From Corynespora cassiicola (lineage: Eukaryota; Ascomycota; Dothideomycetes; Pleosporales; Corynesporascaceae): a stretch of DNA of 64,000 nucleotides. Shown here one piece after another: positions 43,490 to 54,666 of the stretch. Position numbers and translations under genes: made by a program. Numbering within the stretch: the first letter of the stretch is position 1; each line of letters opens with the position of its first letter. The stretch covers positions 2,542,001 to 2,606,000 of the forward strand of contig JAEUWY010000006.1 of the NCBI GenBank assembly GCA_022059125.1, read 5' to 3'. The notes beneath the pieces are model-generated. The model was not told the origin of the DNA. It did not search any database and was given only the letters and a program-made list of their open reading frames with translations.

Positions 43490-45357
43490 ATGTATATGAT
43501 AACCAACATATACCGTGAGATGACGCTACCACCCTTTTTTGTCGCTTTCATTAACATTGGGGTAGTTCTGGCTGCTTTTGGCACCATCGGCGGCGCCCTC
43601 TTTGGATTTGACGTTAGGTAGGTCAACGGATGTACCTCAAGGGCTGGCCAGAAAACTAAATTGGCTGCAGTTCCATGAGTGCGTGGATAGGTACACCGCA
43701 GTATCTAGAGTACTTTGATAGTCCGGGCTCCACCCTTCAAGGAGGTGTACGTTCTATGGACTCATTTTATCCCCATTTATCACTTGCTAAATGCTCTAGA
43801 TCACTGCCTCTTTGTCAGCCGGCTCCTTTGCTGGTGCCATAGCTGCTGGCTTCATCGCCGATCATCTTGGACGAAAATGGTCATTAATCATAGCATGCTT
43901 CATTTGGATAGCAGGTGCTGCAATACAGGCTAGTGTACAGAATGTACCCCACCTTATTGCTGGCAGAGTTATAAGTGGCATTTCTGGTGCGTTGGAATCA
44001 TCTACAAAAGACTAGAACTTACAAAGGAAAAAGTTGGAATCACATCTTCCCAAGTATGTGTCTACCTTGCCGAGCTGGCACCGAGTCGGATTCGAGGCCG
44101 GATCGTCGGCATACAACAATGGTCTATCGAATGGGGCATACTGATCATGTATCTGATTTCTTATGGCTGCGCTCAGACCATCGACACCGACGCCGCTTTT
44201 CGAATAGCTTGGGGTGTAGAAGCAGTTCCAGGTGCCATCTTGCTTGCGGCTCTGCTTTTCTTCCCAGAGTCGCCGCGGTGGCTAGCATCCAAAGAGCGCT
44301 GGGAAGAAGCCTTGGACATTCTTGCCAGAATTCATGCCAATGGCGATCGAGATGATCCCGTTGTTCAGGCCGAGTACCGAGAGGTTGAGGAAGCGGCTCG
44401 AATTGCCGCCGAAGCGAAGGGTGTGGGATTCTTCGAATTGTTCGGGCCGAAGGTTTGGAAGCGGACAGTGTGTGGCACGTCGGTCCAAATGTGGCAGCAG
44501 CTTCTTGGAGGCAACGTCACAATGTACTACGTAGTCTATGTCTTCCAGATGGCTGGACTAGTAGGTGTTATTCATTATGGATGACTGGACCTAAGCTAAC
44601 ATCCACGGCAGTCGGGGAATGTCAACTTGTATTCTTCCGCCATTCAATACGTCATATTCCTCGTCACCACAGGGCTCATTCTACCTTTTATCGATAGAAT
44701 CGGTAGACGAGTTCTGTTACTAGTTGGATCCATATTGTGTATGATACTCCATTTTGCGATTGCAGGGACAATGGCATCGTATGGCCATTACGTGCCAGAC
44801 ATCGACGGCAACACAATCTTGAGGTGGAGAATTGGAGGCCACCCTGCCAAAGCCGTGATTGCATGCTCCTATATATTTGTTGGAATTTATGGGTTCACTT
44901 GGGTAAGTACAAGCCCTTCTCAGGCAAAGAAAAATGTGCTAATCTCAATAATTAGGCACCAACAGGCTGGATCTACTGCTCGGAGGTATTTCCGCTCAAG
45001 TATCGCGCCAAAGGAGTTGGCCTCTCAGCTGCAACGAATTGGATTTTCAATTTTGCCCTTGCCCTTTTTGTTGCTCCGGCTTTTACGAACATCCAGTGGA
45101 AGACGTATATTGTGTTTGGCGTCTTTTGTGCGGCGATGACCGTACACGTATTTCTCATGTACCCGGAAACGGCGCAACGATCATTGGAGGATATCGACAT
45201 GCTATTCGATAGTAATGTTCCTGCTTGGAGGAGCCACAAGGTTGTAAACCGTTTCGAGGAAGAGGTTGATGAAAAGAGACGAGCAAGCACTATCAAGACT
45301 GCAGACTCAGTCAAATTCACGGATGATGCCCAACATGAGCAGAGGGAACACATCTGA
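43490..45357 (+). CDS. MFS hexose transporter
   Basis: Seven exons: 43490-43514, 43566-43617, 43671-43746, 43800-43986, 44034-44560, 44612-44902 and 44956-45357. The introns are 47-53 nt, the frame closes and the product is 519 aa. Removing the first intron gives MYMITNIYLLAAFGTIGGALFGFDVSSM (shown in parts: ITNIYLLAAFG, then GGALFGFD), the standard start of HXT-like porters. LQGGITASLSAGSFAGA, DHLGRKW, GRVISGISVGI, APSRIRGRIVGIQQW, FPESPRWLASK, WQQLLGGNVTMYY, PTGWIYCSEVFPLKYRAKG and PETAQRSLEDID follow in order. An in-frame ATG at 43424 would add 22 residues. It should import hexoses by proton symport. It is tail-to-tail with the DUF1254 gene. Confidence 0.93.
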
Positions 45358-45615
45358 TTACCAAATTGGCTGTAATCGAGGGTTTAGCTTTGCGGAATAG
45401 CGAAAAAGCAGACTTATCAATGGATCCATGAGCACGAGTTGGCACCGAGATTGCGCAATCGCGACAGCCGGCGTCGAACAAGTATCATGTACTCCAGCCA
45501 GCAAATTTTGCAGGACGCTAAAGTTGACAATGAATGCATATCATTGCCAAATAACGACGGGACTTATAATATCTGAACTATATGTAAACAGATGCAATTT
45601 TGGATGTTTCTTGAA

Positions 45616-47162
45616 TCAACTTCGTATGGCATTCGTGATGGAAACTTCGGGGTAAATCCAATCTCCGTTGGTCATTGCAGCCTCAGCCCCATAGAATCTC
45701 ACTGTAGTGGTCAGCGTGGCAAGGCAACACGAGTTTATCGTCATCTTACAGGTAATTAACAACACCCCGCCTCCGTTGGGGCCTGGCAGCCAATTGTTGG
45801 TCCAATTTGCTGGCGGCGGAATATCATTCGCTTGGATAACAATCTCAAACGCCCCATCTTTATCGCCCTCACTTAAGAGCGACCCGTCAGGAAACGTCAA
45901 ATTGCTTCGGTCTCCTAGCGCATATCTATTCAAGTCGTTCTTGACAAGATATTGATCCGCGTTGTACAATGTCAAGCTCCAAAAACCAGTCGACGTGATC
46001 TCTGGCTTGCGGCTAAACTTGAAAAGTATAGCCTCATCGTCCGCTATGTTGAACTCGGTGTGCGTGGGATAAGTCACTTGATCAGAGGTCAGAGCAAGAT
46101 AACCCCTGACTGCCGTGCTATAGCGTGCCGTATAGAAGGAGCCAAACGCCCCTAACACGCGTGAGGCACGTGCGGTCCAGTTCCCACCAAAGGAAAGAGT
46201 AAGACCCGGCGTCAGCTGTAAAGCCTCATTGGATGCGTTTGTGGTCTCTATTGCAGAAGTCATATTTGTTCCCAAAGGCTGCGAAAAGCTGTTGTTTTCG
46301 AAATTAATTCCTGAATCCCGTAGCGTCTGAGTTACCCAAGCTCGATCACCTTTGATGTATGGTTCGTTGTAAGGCGCCAAAGCCGCTGTGAGCTGAAGCA
46401 CCACGTCCCCGAGCGTGTTTTGACCAGGGTTGTAGGTAAAACGTGGATCAGCAAACATACTAAGGTTTAACGCAGGAGCAACTGGGAGACTAAAGCGTGG
46501 CACCATGCTCATGTTCAGCTGATTCTGAAGGCTATTGACCCTTTGTAGATCGCCTTTAGCACTCTCGACCAAGATTCGCGGAAGCGCAATGCCATATGGT
46601 GTCGGTAGGTTAAGATATGCCTTGTAGCCCTCTTTTACGTGTTCAGTCTGGACCCCAGGGTTTGAGTCGTCGAAGCGCAGAAGATATCGACCAGCCGAAC
46701 TATTCGTTATGCTCCCGATATTTGCCAAGTCATTCGCATACCTTTGCTACTTTAGTAACATGACTTGATAGCAGACAAATTTGCTAATAAGTGCAAGGTG
46801 CTGTGTTCTCACATGTCATAAATTGGGAATACCCAATATCTGTCGCCAAAATCCGGGACCAAAATCTCCACGTCGTCTTCGCTCAAATCCAAGAAGGCGA
46901 CACTGTATAGTGTATCTACATTGGGACGTACAACAGCCGTATCTTCTGGCCCTGAAAGATTGCGCGAATGGTACAGCGTGTTGGTTTCCGCATCAAGATA
47001 ACGCGGATTGACATATTTCCCATAGCTATACAAAGGGAAGCCATAAGTGAAAGCAAAACTCAGCGCGTTTTGTTGGCAGGCAGCCAGACACTGTGATGCC
47101 GGAAGAATGGCAGTCTGTTTTGCCTGCGCGAAAGCGACGAGAAATGTCAAGAATGTTTTCAT
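45616..47162 (-). CDS. Secreted DUF1254/DUF1214-type protein
   Basis: Exons are 47162-46813, 46741-45750 and 45701-45616 (introns 71 and 48 nt), giving 475 aa. A short signal sequence (MKTFLTFLVAFAQA) is followed by the DUF1254 region: AFTYGFPLYSYGKY, VVRPNVDTLYSVAFLDLS, then DRYWVFPIYDMYANDLANIGS. The C-terminal DUF1214 region contains FWSLTLYNADQYLVKNDLNRYALGDRS (read in two parts) and TLRFYGAEAAMTNGDWIYPEV. Several N-x-S/T sites fit a secreted glycoprotein. The family is widespread in bacteria and fungi, with no firmly established biochemical role. No catalytic claim is made. It converges with the hexose porter (258 bp). Confidence 0.88.
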
Positions 47163-47542
47163 GTTTATCGATGATCGCAAATGAAATGCCGTCCCTATGA
47201 TGGCGAAAGGCATGGGAGCTTTTATTGTTTATCCCCTCCCTATGACTTGCCTGTCGGAAAATGAATCCCTCGGCCGTCTATGTGTAGAGCCTGCGCCAAA
47301 TTTTCTAGCGTCATGGCGGACCAGGTGATGATCTCGAAGTAATGGAATCTCGTTGGCTCGGACATGATGGGCGAGAAGCAGCGGGGTCCTCCGCACCAAG
47401 TTGACGCATTATTAGCCGAGATGGCGCAATATGCAAGGTAGAAACGCGACTAGCGACTCGTTTTCGTCTACTACTAATTGAACTGAGACTCACGTTGCTC
47501 GCGAAAAGAAAAGTGCTCCATGCATCTCCGTAATGCTGCTCG
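47163..47542. other. Intergenic, nothing recognised
   Basis: This lies upstream of the DUF1254 gene and downstream of the F-box-like pseudogene. No coding or repeat signal was seen. Confidence 0.5.
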
Positions 47543-49234
47543 TCAATTCAGGCCATCCGTATTGCGCGTCCAGAGATGCTCGGGATATTCCCACAAGCAC
47601 TCATCGCAGGCCCCGCAATTTCTGCAGCCTGGCGGTATCCTCTTGCCCACGCTGAGATCAAATTGCCAATGTCTAGGCCGTTGACCACCATATGGACCTG
47701 ATAATAGACTGAAGGCATCTGGCGCTTCCGGGTATTTCAGCTCGTACTTCAATGTACAATTGGTTGTCAAGGTGTGGACATCTACGCCAGCTTTTTCGCC
47801 CACTGCAATCAGCTTTTGGAAATGAAATTTTGATCTTGGTCCTTCATCTGGCCTCCGGTGCTCAAGCTCTTTCACATGTATCGATTTGAGGTCTGGATAT
47901 TCTCCTCCTTGAATCATCTTCACGAGAACCTGCTCAATCAGGATTGTTTCGCCTGAGCAGTCGCCCGCATGGCCACTGCCCGTTTGACCCCAGAGTGATA
48001 AACATGGAAGGGTCTTCGGAAAACACTTGGACACGAAGTAAATATATTGCTCGTCGTTGGTTTTATCATCTTGGGCACTATGAATCAGCTCGCCGAAGTA
48101 CTGCAGCTCAAAGTCTTGAACAGAAATACTGACTTGCTGCAGTCGACGGAAACCATCAAGCTCGTCAGGCGTAAACGCGGTGCATCGATATCCGTGTATC
48201 GTATTGCGGGGATCGCGACCAAAATCGTAGAACATCAAGCTTCGCAACGAGCATGGCTGGTGCTCTGCAAAAGCGGCAACGAAAGCGTCAGAGTCTTCAA
48301 AGCGACTATCGCCAGAACGAAACGCTACAGCTTGGAGTGTTTGAGGCGCTCCTGCAATCCCATGTCTGAGTCGCCTTCCGTGCTATTGCCCTCACAACCG
48401 TCAAGAAACAGGTGTTCTACAGATGAACAGCCTTTGGGTAGATAGGAATCGTAGTCGAAGTCGTCATCGTAGCCGTGGAAGAAGTCTCTGTAGTATATCT
48501 ACTTGATATGAGGAAGATGGAATAGTGTTACAAACACACGAGCTGAGGGTTCGGTAGACGGCTCGCCCATCCATGTATGCGACGGTACACCTACGGCAAC
48601 TTCGCGCAAAGCACATAGACCAAGGGGCCAGGTGTCCGATTTGTTTGAGACGATGCCCTCAATAAGCTTAACCAGCCATCCGAGGCAGTTTTCTTCGCCG
48701 TGTGATTCAGTGACAAACTTGACCTCTCGGATCCGGGGGCAGTGAGCCATCAACAAGAGTTTCAGAAATCCGTCGCGTCCATCCTGGAGTTGCCAGAGTC
48801 CGCTTTCTCGTTCGCTGTTCTCCAGTAAACTCAAACCTTCGATATAACCCATGATTTCATTCTCTTTGAATTGCCAGTGAAGCTGTTCTCCAGTGGGCAT
48901 GTTGTCAATTTGGGATTTCATGACTGTACGCTTTCCACTCTTCCCATCCTGATCGGTCACGCCATATCTTGAGTGAGCGAACGTGCCACGCTGGAATAGG
49001 GTCACCGAGGCCTAGAGCACTTCTAACGAGAGTTGGGACTGTAGCCGGGTGAATATCGGAAGCAACCTTGTACTTTCTGTGCGCGTCACGATGCCGTTTT
49101 AGAATGCGGGAAGAGCTTGCAGCGATCTTCTGGCAGCTGCATGCGAAATCGAGATGTGAGGCTAGATGAACAAATTCAATGATCAGGCTTATCAGTTCTA
49201 TTGACAAGGCTGTGATGAAGCAGAGTGAACTCAT
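47543..49234 (-). pseudogene. F-box/leucine-rich-repeat-like protein, broken by stop and frameshifts
   Basis: The three frames form one protein in order. 49234-48905 starts MSSLCFITALSIELISLIIEF, an F-box-like N-terminus, and carries WHVRSLKIWRDRSGW. A second frame, to 48499, carries LHWQFKENEIMGYIEGL. The last, 48247-47543, carries LRSLMFYDFGRDPRNTIHG and a cysteine-rich end GCRNCGACDECLWEYP. The first frame ends in a stop near 48907. A TAG at about 48499 interrupts HIK-IYYRDFF, where CAG would be a C-to-T change. The frame shifts again near 48350, between DGCEGNSTEGDSDMG and RSGDSRFEDSD. No canonical intron joins these pieces. The intact relative would be a cytosolic substrate adaptor of the SCF type (inference). 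Confidence 0.7.
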
Positions 49235-49789
49235 GTTTGCTGGTCTGCAGAATGAAGTTTTCTAAACTGTGCTGTGTGGCGTTGCAGGATAACAATATTT
49301 TCCCATCATGTCCGCCTAGCACATGCATTAGTTAAGCGACTTCAAAGTCGCCTTTCTAGGGCGAGCGAAATTAGGAACAACCTGACATGTCTAGGGGTCA
49401 CTGGGAAAACGTCTGAAGATTAATTTTATTTCATATAGGCTAATCTCTTATTTAACAATTAGAGTTTGCAATATTACATGAGCCCCAGTCCCGTAATAGG
49501 TGAACCGGCCTGAACGAATTTTATTACATATAGGCGTGCGCTATGCATGGAGGCATGGCTAAACGTAGTTTCTAACCTTTTCTTGAGCTGTACGGGTCTT
49601 TAACGCTCTGTATTAATTTATGTAGTGCTTAAGCTAGCTTAAGCCCTTTTTGCAATCGGAGGCATAAGGTTTGAGCAAATGATTCTACACTCAGTATGTG
49701 AAACTAAAAGAGTTCGAGAGATGTAAGACTTAACATTATAGATTTGCGCTATATAACCCGTCTCGCTGAAGCTTAGTGACAGAAAAAGC
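49235..49789. other. Intergenic, nothing recognised
   Basis: Moderately AT-rich sequence with short frames only. No repeat or RNA gene was seen. Confidence 0.5.
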
Positions 49790-51065
49790 TCATGTATGAT
49801 TCTTATCAGAAGTACTGATCTCAAAGTCATATATACCCCGAGTCTGCTGATAGCTATCATTCATTCGCGCTAGCTCGGGCTGCCTCAGTTGTGTAGTGCT
49901 GCTGCTGAATTCAAGCTCTATATGCTCTTGCTTAATAATACCAATGCTATGATAAGCGTTTTGGCCCGGGTTTTTCTGAGAGTTTCTTTTCAAGGACGAA
50001 ATCGTTGGATTGGAAAGCTTGGAGAAATATGATTGAACGTGCGAGTCCTTCAGAATCCATCGGAGGAGAGGTTGCATAGTCAAAAGCGCGCCTGCCATGA
50101 AATAAACCCCAGGTTCGATAAGTGTCCAAATCAAGACGCGTGTTCCGTTCCAGGAATAATCGCTGAACAGATCACTCTCAAAAAAGATGGCAAACCGGAT
50201 GATGGAAGTGATCAGGCCACTTAATTTATGAATGTTAGTAATTACACCGTGAATGAGCTAGTAATGAATCGAGAGTACATACATGCTTCCAATGGCGAAT
50301 GTGGCAAAAAGCCCAACCTTTGTTGATGCTGGCACCTGGATTTTGTATATGGCCGGGAAAGAAACGGCCATAAGAGCGATATCTGTGACTATCTGCGGAA
50401 AGCTGACCCAGCGATACGACGTCAGGATATCAAAACACTTCCCTCCAGGAATAGTTTTGTCCCAGTTGTATGCAAATGGAGAGCAGCCCACACCAGCACT
50501 TATTATTCCGTATAGAAATACGAGAATAATTATTGCCGCGATGACGTAGCAGTAGTACCGTAGCCAGCGGCGGTGCCTGGCAAAAAGTTTAAAGTAGAGT
50601 AAGATTATGGCGATCTTCGAAGAAGTGACTGCAGAGACATAGGTAAACTCTATGGCCTTATTAATTTTCAGTCGCTCCATGAGTTTTGCAGGTGGAACTG
50701 TGAGGGTATGATAGCCTCCATGACATCGATATAGTATCACTAATGAGAATTAGTAGGATTCGAAACCAAGATGGTATTGAACAGGAACTTGACTGGTGGG
50801 AAGAAATTGTAAACTAACTGAGACTCATTACACAGAGCCCTAAAGAGCTGACATAGGCTCCGAACATCAGCCATGGTATTTCAACTTGGTTGGCAGGCCT
50901 CTTAATTCGTCTGGAGCTAAAGTAACCGACTATAAATGCTGTTTCAAGGACTATGAAGGCGTAGGATAGTCTGAGCAAAGGCGCTCCGTTGTACTGTGCT
51001 CGATATTCTGGTGTTCTAGCATAGTCCGGAATGGCAGGAAAAGAATTGGAACGTGCCAAGAGCAT
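49790..51065 (-). CDS. Rhodopsin-like (SAT4/Fung_rhodopsin) integral membrane protein
   Basis: Exons are 51065-50819, 50739-50283 and 50219-49790 (introns 79 and 63 nt), giving 377 aa. Helix 1 (LLRLSYAFIVLETAFIVGYF) is followed by the basic SSRRIKRP loop and IPWLMFGAYVSSLGLCVMS. Further segments are KIAIILLYFKLFARHRRWL, then AAGVGC-type SAGVGCSPFAYNWDKTIPGGKCFD, and KVGLFATFAIGSIGLITSIIRF. The acidic/polar C-terminal tail is cytoplasmic. The order and spacing match the seven-helix fungal SAT4 family, the same family as the gene at the window start, but the two proteins are divergent. The gene looks intact although it lies between a pseudogene and an MFS remnant. Its role is unknown. Confidence 0.85.
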
Positions 51066-52049
51066 TTTGATTGATGATTCAATGAACTGTGTCGGAGAAT
51101 ATTTGAAATGGTGCCGTCGCAAATAAAATAAAGCGAACCGATTTGTGCGGTTCAGGGATGAGGATAGGGGCAAGAACACAAGGCTACAAAATGAGACCTA
51201 CGGGAACTAGACAGCGCTGGGTTCACACGCGGCGACAGATCGTTGGGTTTAAAATGGGGAATACGAGCTGGATGCCTGTTAGGCGCAATCCGTGCGTTCC
51301 GATCGGTGAAAAGTACTCGAGTCAGCCAATGATATGATATGGCAGGCCGATGGTCTAAGTTAGCCATACTCGTTAAAATGTTCGAAATGAATATCAAAGC
51401 ATCCAACTAACAGCTTGTCCAAATCTTCGAGCTGCTCAATAGCAGAATCCATCCTAATAAAAAAAGGTGGGAGTAGACACTAAGCGCACTTCGAACATGC
51501 GACTGCGCGGCCCCCTTGGGATAAAGTGGACGCGGCCTGCTGATCATCGCTTCTAGTATCATTATTTTCACCGCTCGGCGACTCTTTGTGGTTATCGCAA
51601 TATTAAATAAAGCCGACTCGGGAAAATTACGGGCTTGGACAGTAGGCGCCAAGGACAAGAGGACTTAGATATTGAGCAAAATGTTGATAGAAATGTAGGA
51701 AGTCATCGTAAAATCACTGCGGGCGTACTTTATTCAGCCATAATCTGCCCTTACTACCTCATGGGATGGGAATATACGACACCGTATGTTGATGGCTATC
51801 CTCACACCTAGCAACCGTGTTTCCGCTGAATATCGCAGCCTAGTTCAACACGAACGAAATTTTTTCCTCCGACATGATTTGTCTTTATGTAGGTAATTTG
51901 AAGCTGATGCACAGGACGTGATCACATCATTAGCATGATACAGTGTGTTATTGCTCATTGGAAGCGCATTGGCTTCTGGCTGGGGGCTTTCGCTTGTTTT
52001 GTCAATGCTGCCTTCTTTCGTATCAACTCAGTGAAAAAGCCAAGTGTTA
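51066..52049. other. Intergenic, nothing recognised
   Basis: Short frames only. No family-like peptide, repeat or RNA gene was seen upstream of the rhodopsin-like gene. Confidence 0.5.
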
Positions 52050-52370
52050 AGGCTGCAATCCGGCTAAAGTTGCAGCAATTTCAGCTATACCGCAAAGTAT
52101 ACAAAACTGAACAAGAGCCACAGTGTTCATGGCAGTATCCTTGCTCATGATTACGTACGGGACAATCAGGATTGTTGCTGTATTGACAAATCCGTCCCCA
52201 AGATCAGTAACAATCTAAAACACTTATCAGGAGGAATCAATTGCTGGATCGACAGAGAGCCTGGAGAAGAGACGGCTCCAATTGTTCCCAGATTAGCCCC
52301 ATAGAAGCATATGAATGCAGGCGGGATTCTAAGACGGCCTGCAAGAGGAGAGATCAAAGCATCCACAAGT
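52050..52370 (-). pseudogene. Fragment of an MFS (DHA2-like) transporter
   Basis: In the minus-strand frame, SPLAGRLRIPPAFICFYGAN and then LGTIGAV appear. After a frame shift near 52205, GDGFVNTATILIVPYVIMSK, then DTAMNTVALVQFCILCG follow before a stop. The order matches the fungal drug-porter blocks of the type A-x-R-(L/F)-R-(V/I)-PP...GA-x-LQT-IG and P-x(V/I)-x-K-D-A...QFR-LGG. Only about 100 residues of one half remain. No start, earlier helices or C-terminus were found on either side, so it is a relic. Confidence 0.5.
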
Positions 52371-53554
52371 GGGCAAAAGCTAAAAGGCAGAACCCTTAAA
52401 CACTATCAAAGTCGCAACTCATTGGCTAAGATCAAAATTACGTATAAAAACTAAACTCCAATATGATTGTTTTACTAGATAACTCTTGTAGTTGAGTGCG
52501 CACCTTACAGTATCTATTACATACAAAATCGAGACGTCTGCCTGTCCGGAGAGTAGCTGTGCCGCACCAGACTTGGCAATAACTTCGGCTAATTTGCTGT
52601 TTTCTATCCTCCCTACTTACATTTACTCAGCTCCTAACTCTATTTTACAGCATCTCACACCCCAGCTTCGTTAAAAAACACCTTAGAAAGATATAATTAA
52701 TACAGATAAGTTATAGGAGATATTCATCGGGATAATATCCATGTCAGCTAACGACAGTCTTCGTCGCACGATCCTGAAGCAGCAGGGCGCAAAAAGTGGA
52801 TTCATAATTTCTGTTCTTGTGTCCCTCAGACAGCCGTAGGTCTGTTGTGGGAGATATATCGTGTTTTAAAGGACTCTCTGAGCCCTAAGTCGTAGTTACA
52901 ACCTCTTTGCACAATTTTCGTTGCTGTTAATACCACGAAGAACAAAAATGGGAGCAATTCATGCAGAAATTGAAGGTGCATATGCATGCTCGATTTGAAG
53001 AGGAAGAAATAGCAGATCTGTTCGATCATATGGATTGGACTGTTGTTTCTTCTCCTAAATTGCAGGGTGTGGACGAAGGTTTAGTCCAAGAGTAGGAAAA
53101 CAAGTCGTTCATGTTTTGAATGATACTCATTCGTCATAGGCGGTTCAAACAATGGGTCAAGTCTGGGGCTGACAGGGACAACGGTTCCGCGCGTTTCACT
53201 GCCTGCGTCATGATCGGACAGGCAAGTTTGGAGTCAGTACTGGAGATGGAGCCCATCAAGATGTTTGATTCATTTAGCACTGTGTTTGTTGGTCTTGTTT
53301 CAGCAGTTCAAGAAGATGATGTTGTTCATATGGCCCTTTCGTATTTATTGTGAAGAGCATATTTGTTACCAGAGGGACCAGGGTGGGAAGCAACAAATCC
53401 AGGCAATTAGAACGTTGCAACGCCTTGAATCTAGATTGACAAAATAAAACGAAGCAACCCAACAACTTCAAGCCAAATCAACCAATCTATAATCTTTGAA
53501 TCTCTTGTTAATTAAAGCCAGGTGGACGCGTATCAGACCATACGACTATTGATC
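52371..53554. other. Intergenic, nothing recognised
   Basis: Mixed composition with short frames only. Nothing recognisable beyond the flanking MFS relic. Confidence 0.5.
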
Positions 53555-54176
53555 TTAACCCGAATGATCGCAGACCTTCTCTGCGGTCCAGAAAACATGC
53601 TCAGAACTAAAGCGGCAATTTCGACAGAACATGGGGTTGCTTTGACCTGCCACGCTATAGTCAGTCGTAAAGCAGGATGATCAATTATTTCATCCACTTA
53701 CTACCACAATTGTATCCATCACAATTGATATCATCCCGCCTGACTTGCATATTTCCATTAGGCTCTGCACTATATCGAGTGTAGGGCAATCCTTGCAGGT
53801 CGTAAGACCATGGCCCTTGCAGTGATTGATCTGGTAAGTAAAAAGACCACCCAGGGTTACAGTTCCATTTGAAATCGCAGCTTTTACCACTATGGCAATC
53901 ATGCAGTGCTTCTGGACAGACAGCAACCCCATCATAAGTAACCGTAAGTCTTTTGGAGCCCGAGACTGAAGTATGAGCCTCCCCATCGATTAAGAGAGTA
54001 TGCTTAGTGAATCTTATGCATTCGAATTCGCAGGATGAGCCGCAGACGTTAGGAACATTATTTGCTAGAAAGATTAACTTGGTAGGAAGAGGTTTGGGAG
54101 GGACCTCAGGAACGGGATTGGCTAATCCAAAGGAGGAGATTAGGGAAATAACGAGAAAAGTGGCAAAGGCAAGCAT
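53555..54176 (-). CDS. Small secreted cysteine-rich protein (effector-like)
   Basis: Exons are 54176-53702 and 53646-53555 (55-nt intron, GTAAGT donor), giving 188 aa. Starting at ATG 54176, the signal peptide is MLAFATFLVISLISSFGLA, with probable cleavage before NPVPEVPP. The mature part has twelve cysteines, including the clusters NVCGSSCEFEC, HDCHSGKSC, NCDGYNCG and MFCRNC, an even number suited to six disulfides. No known domain was recognised. Without the second exon the protein would end soon after the splice site and would lack three cysteines, which supports the splice. Its size, secretion signal, cysteine content and position near AT island 2 are typical of candidate effectors, but no host interaction is shown. 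Confidence 0.8.
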
Positions 54177-54666
54177 TATAAGCAAAGACTTTTGAGGAAT
54201 AGATTTGAGGAATAGATATGAAATGGTCACAATAATCCGTCTGTTGAGTATTCGATTTCTTGTTTGGTAGTGCTCTTTCTCTGCTAGAAAGCCCCTTTAT
54301 ATATTAGTGGTATATCGACATTCTCGCCTTGCTGAGCCACCATGAATCATGCAGCACTAGTCTCGGACTTGCTTTACTCTCAAAGCTAATCCATAGAAGC
54401 GAGGCGGAGGGACTTCCGGACTACGTGCCTGTCTCTATGTCAGAAATACTATTTTTACTTGGCTTGCTCATACCTTTCTCTAGCTCCTTCTGCTCCACTG
54501 CGCCTCATTTGATGGGGCTGAGTACCTATCTTCAGCCCTTATGATAGTGAAAGATCAGGTCTCCCCGGAGAAGACGGTATCCGGGCTTTTTCGGTGCTTT
54601 CTGCAGGTAGAATTTCGACCAAAAAAGGAGCAGATAGGCGCTAGCCTTGCAGCAAAAAAGAAATGT
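54177..54666. other. Intergenic, nothing recognised
   Basis: This lies between the secreted-protein start and the end of the heptad-repeat gene. It holds short frames only and carries the promoter of the secreted protein. Confidence 0.5.
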
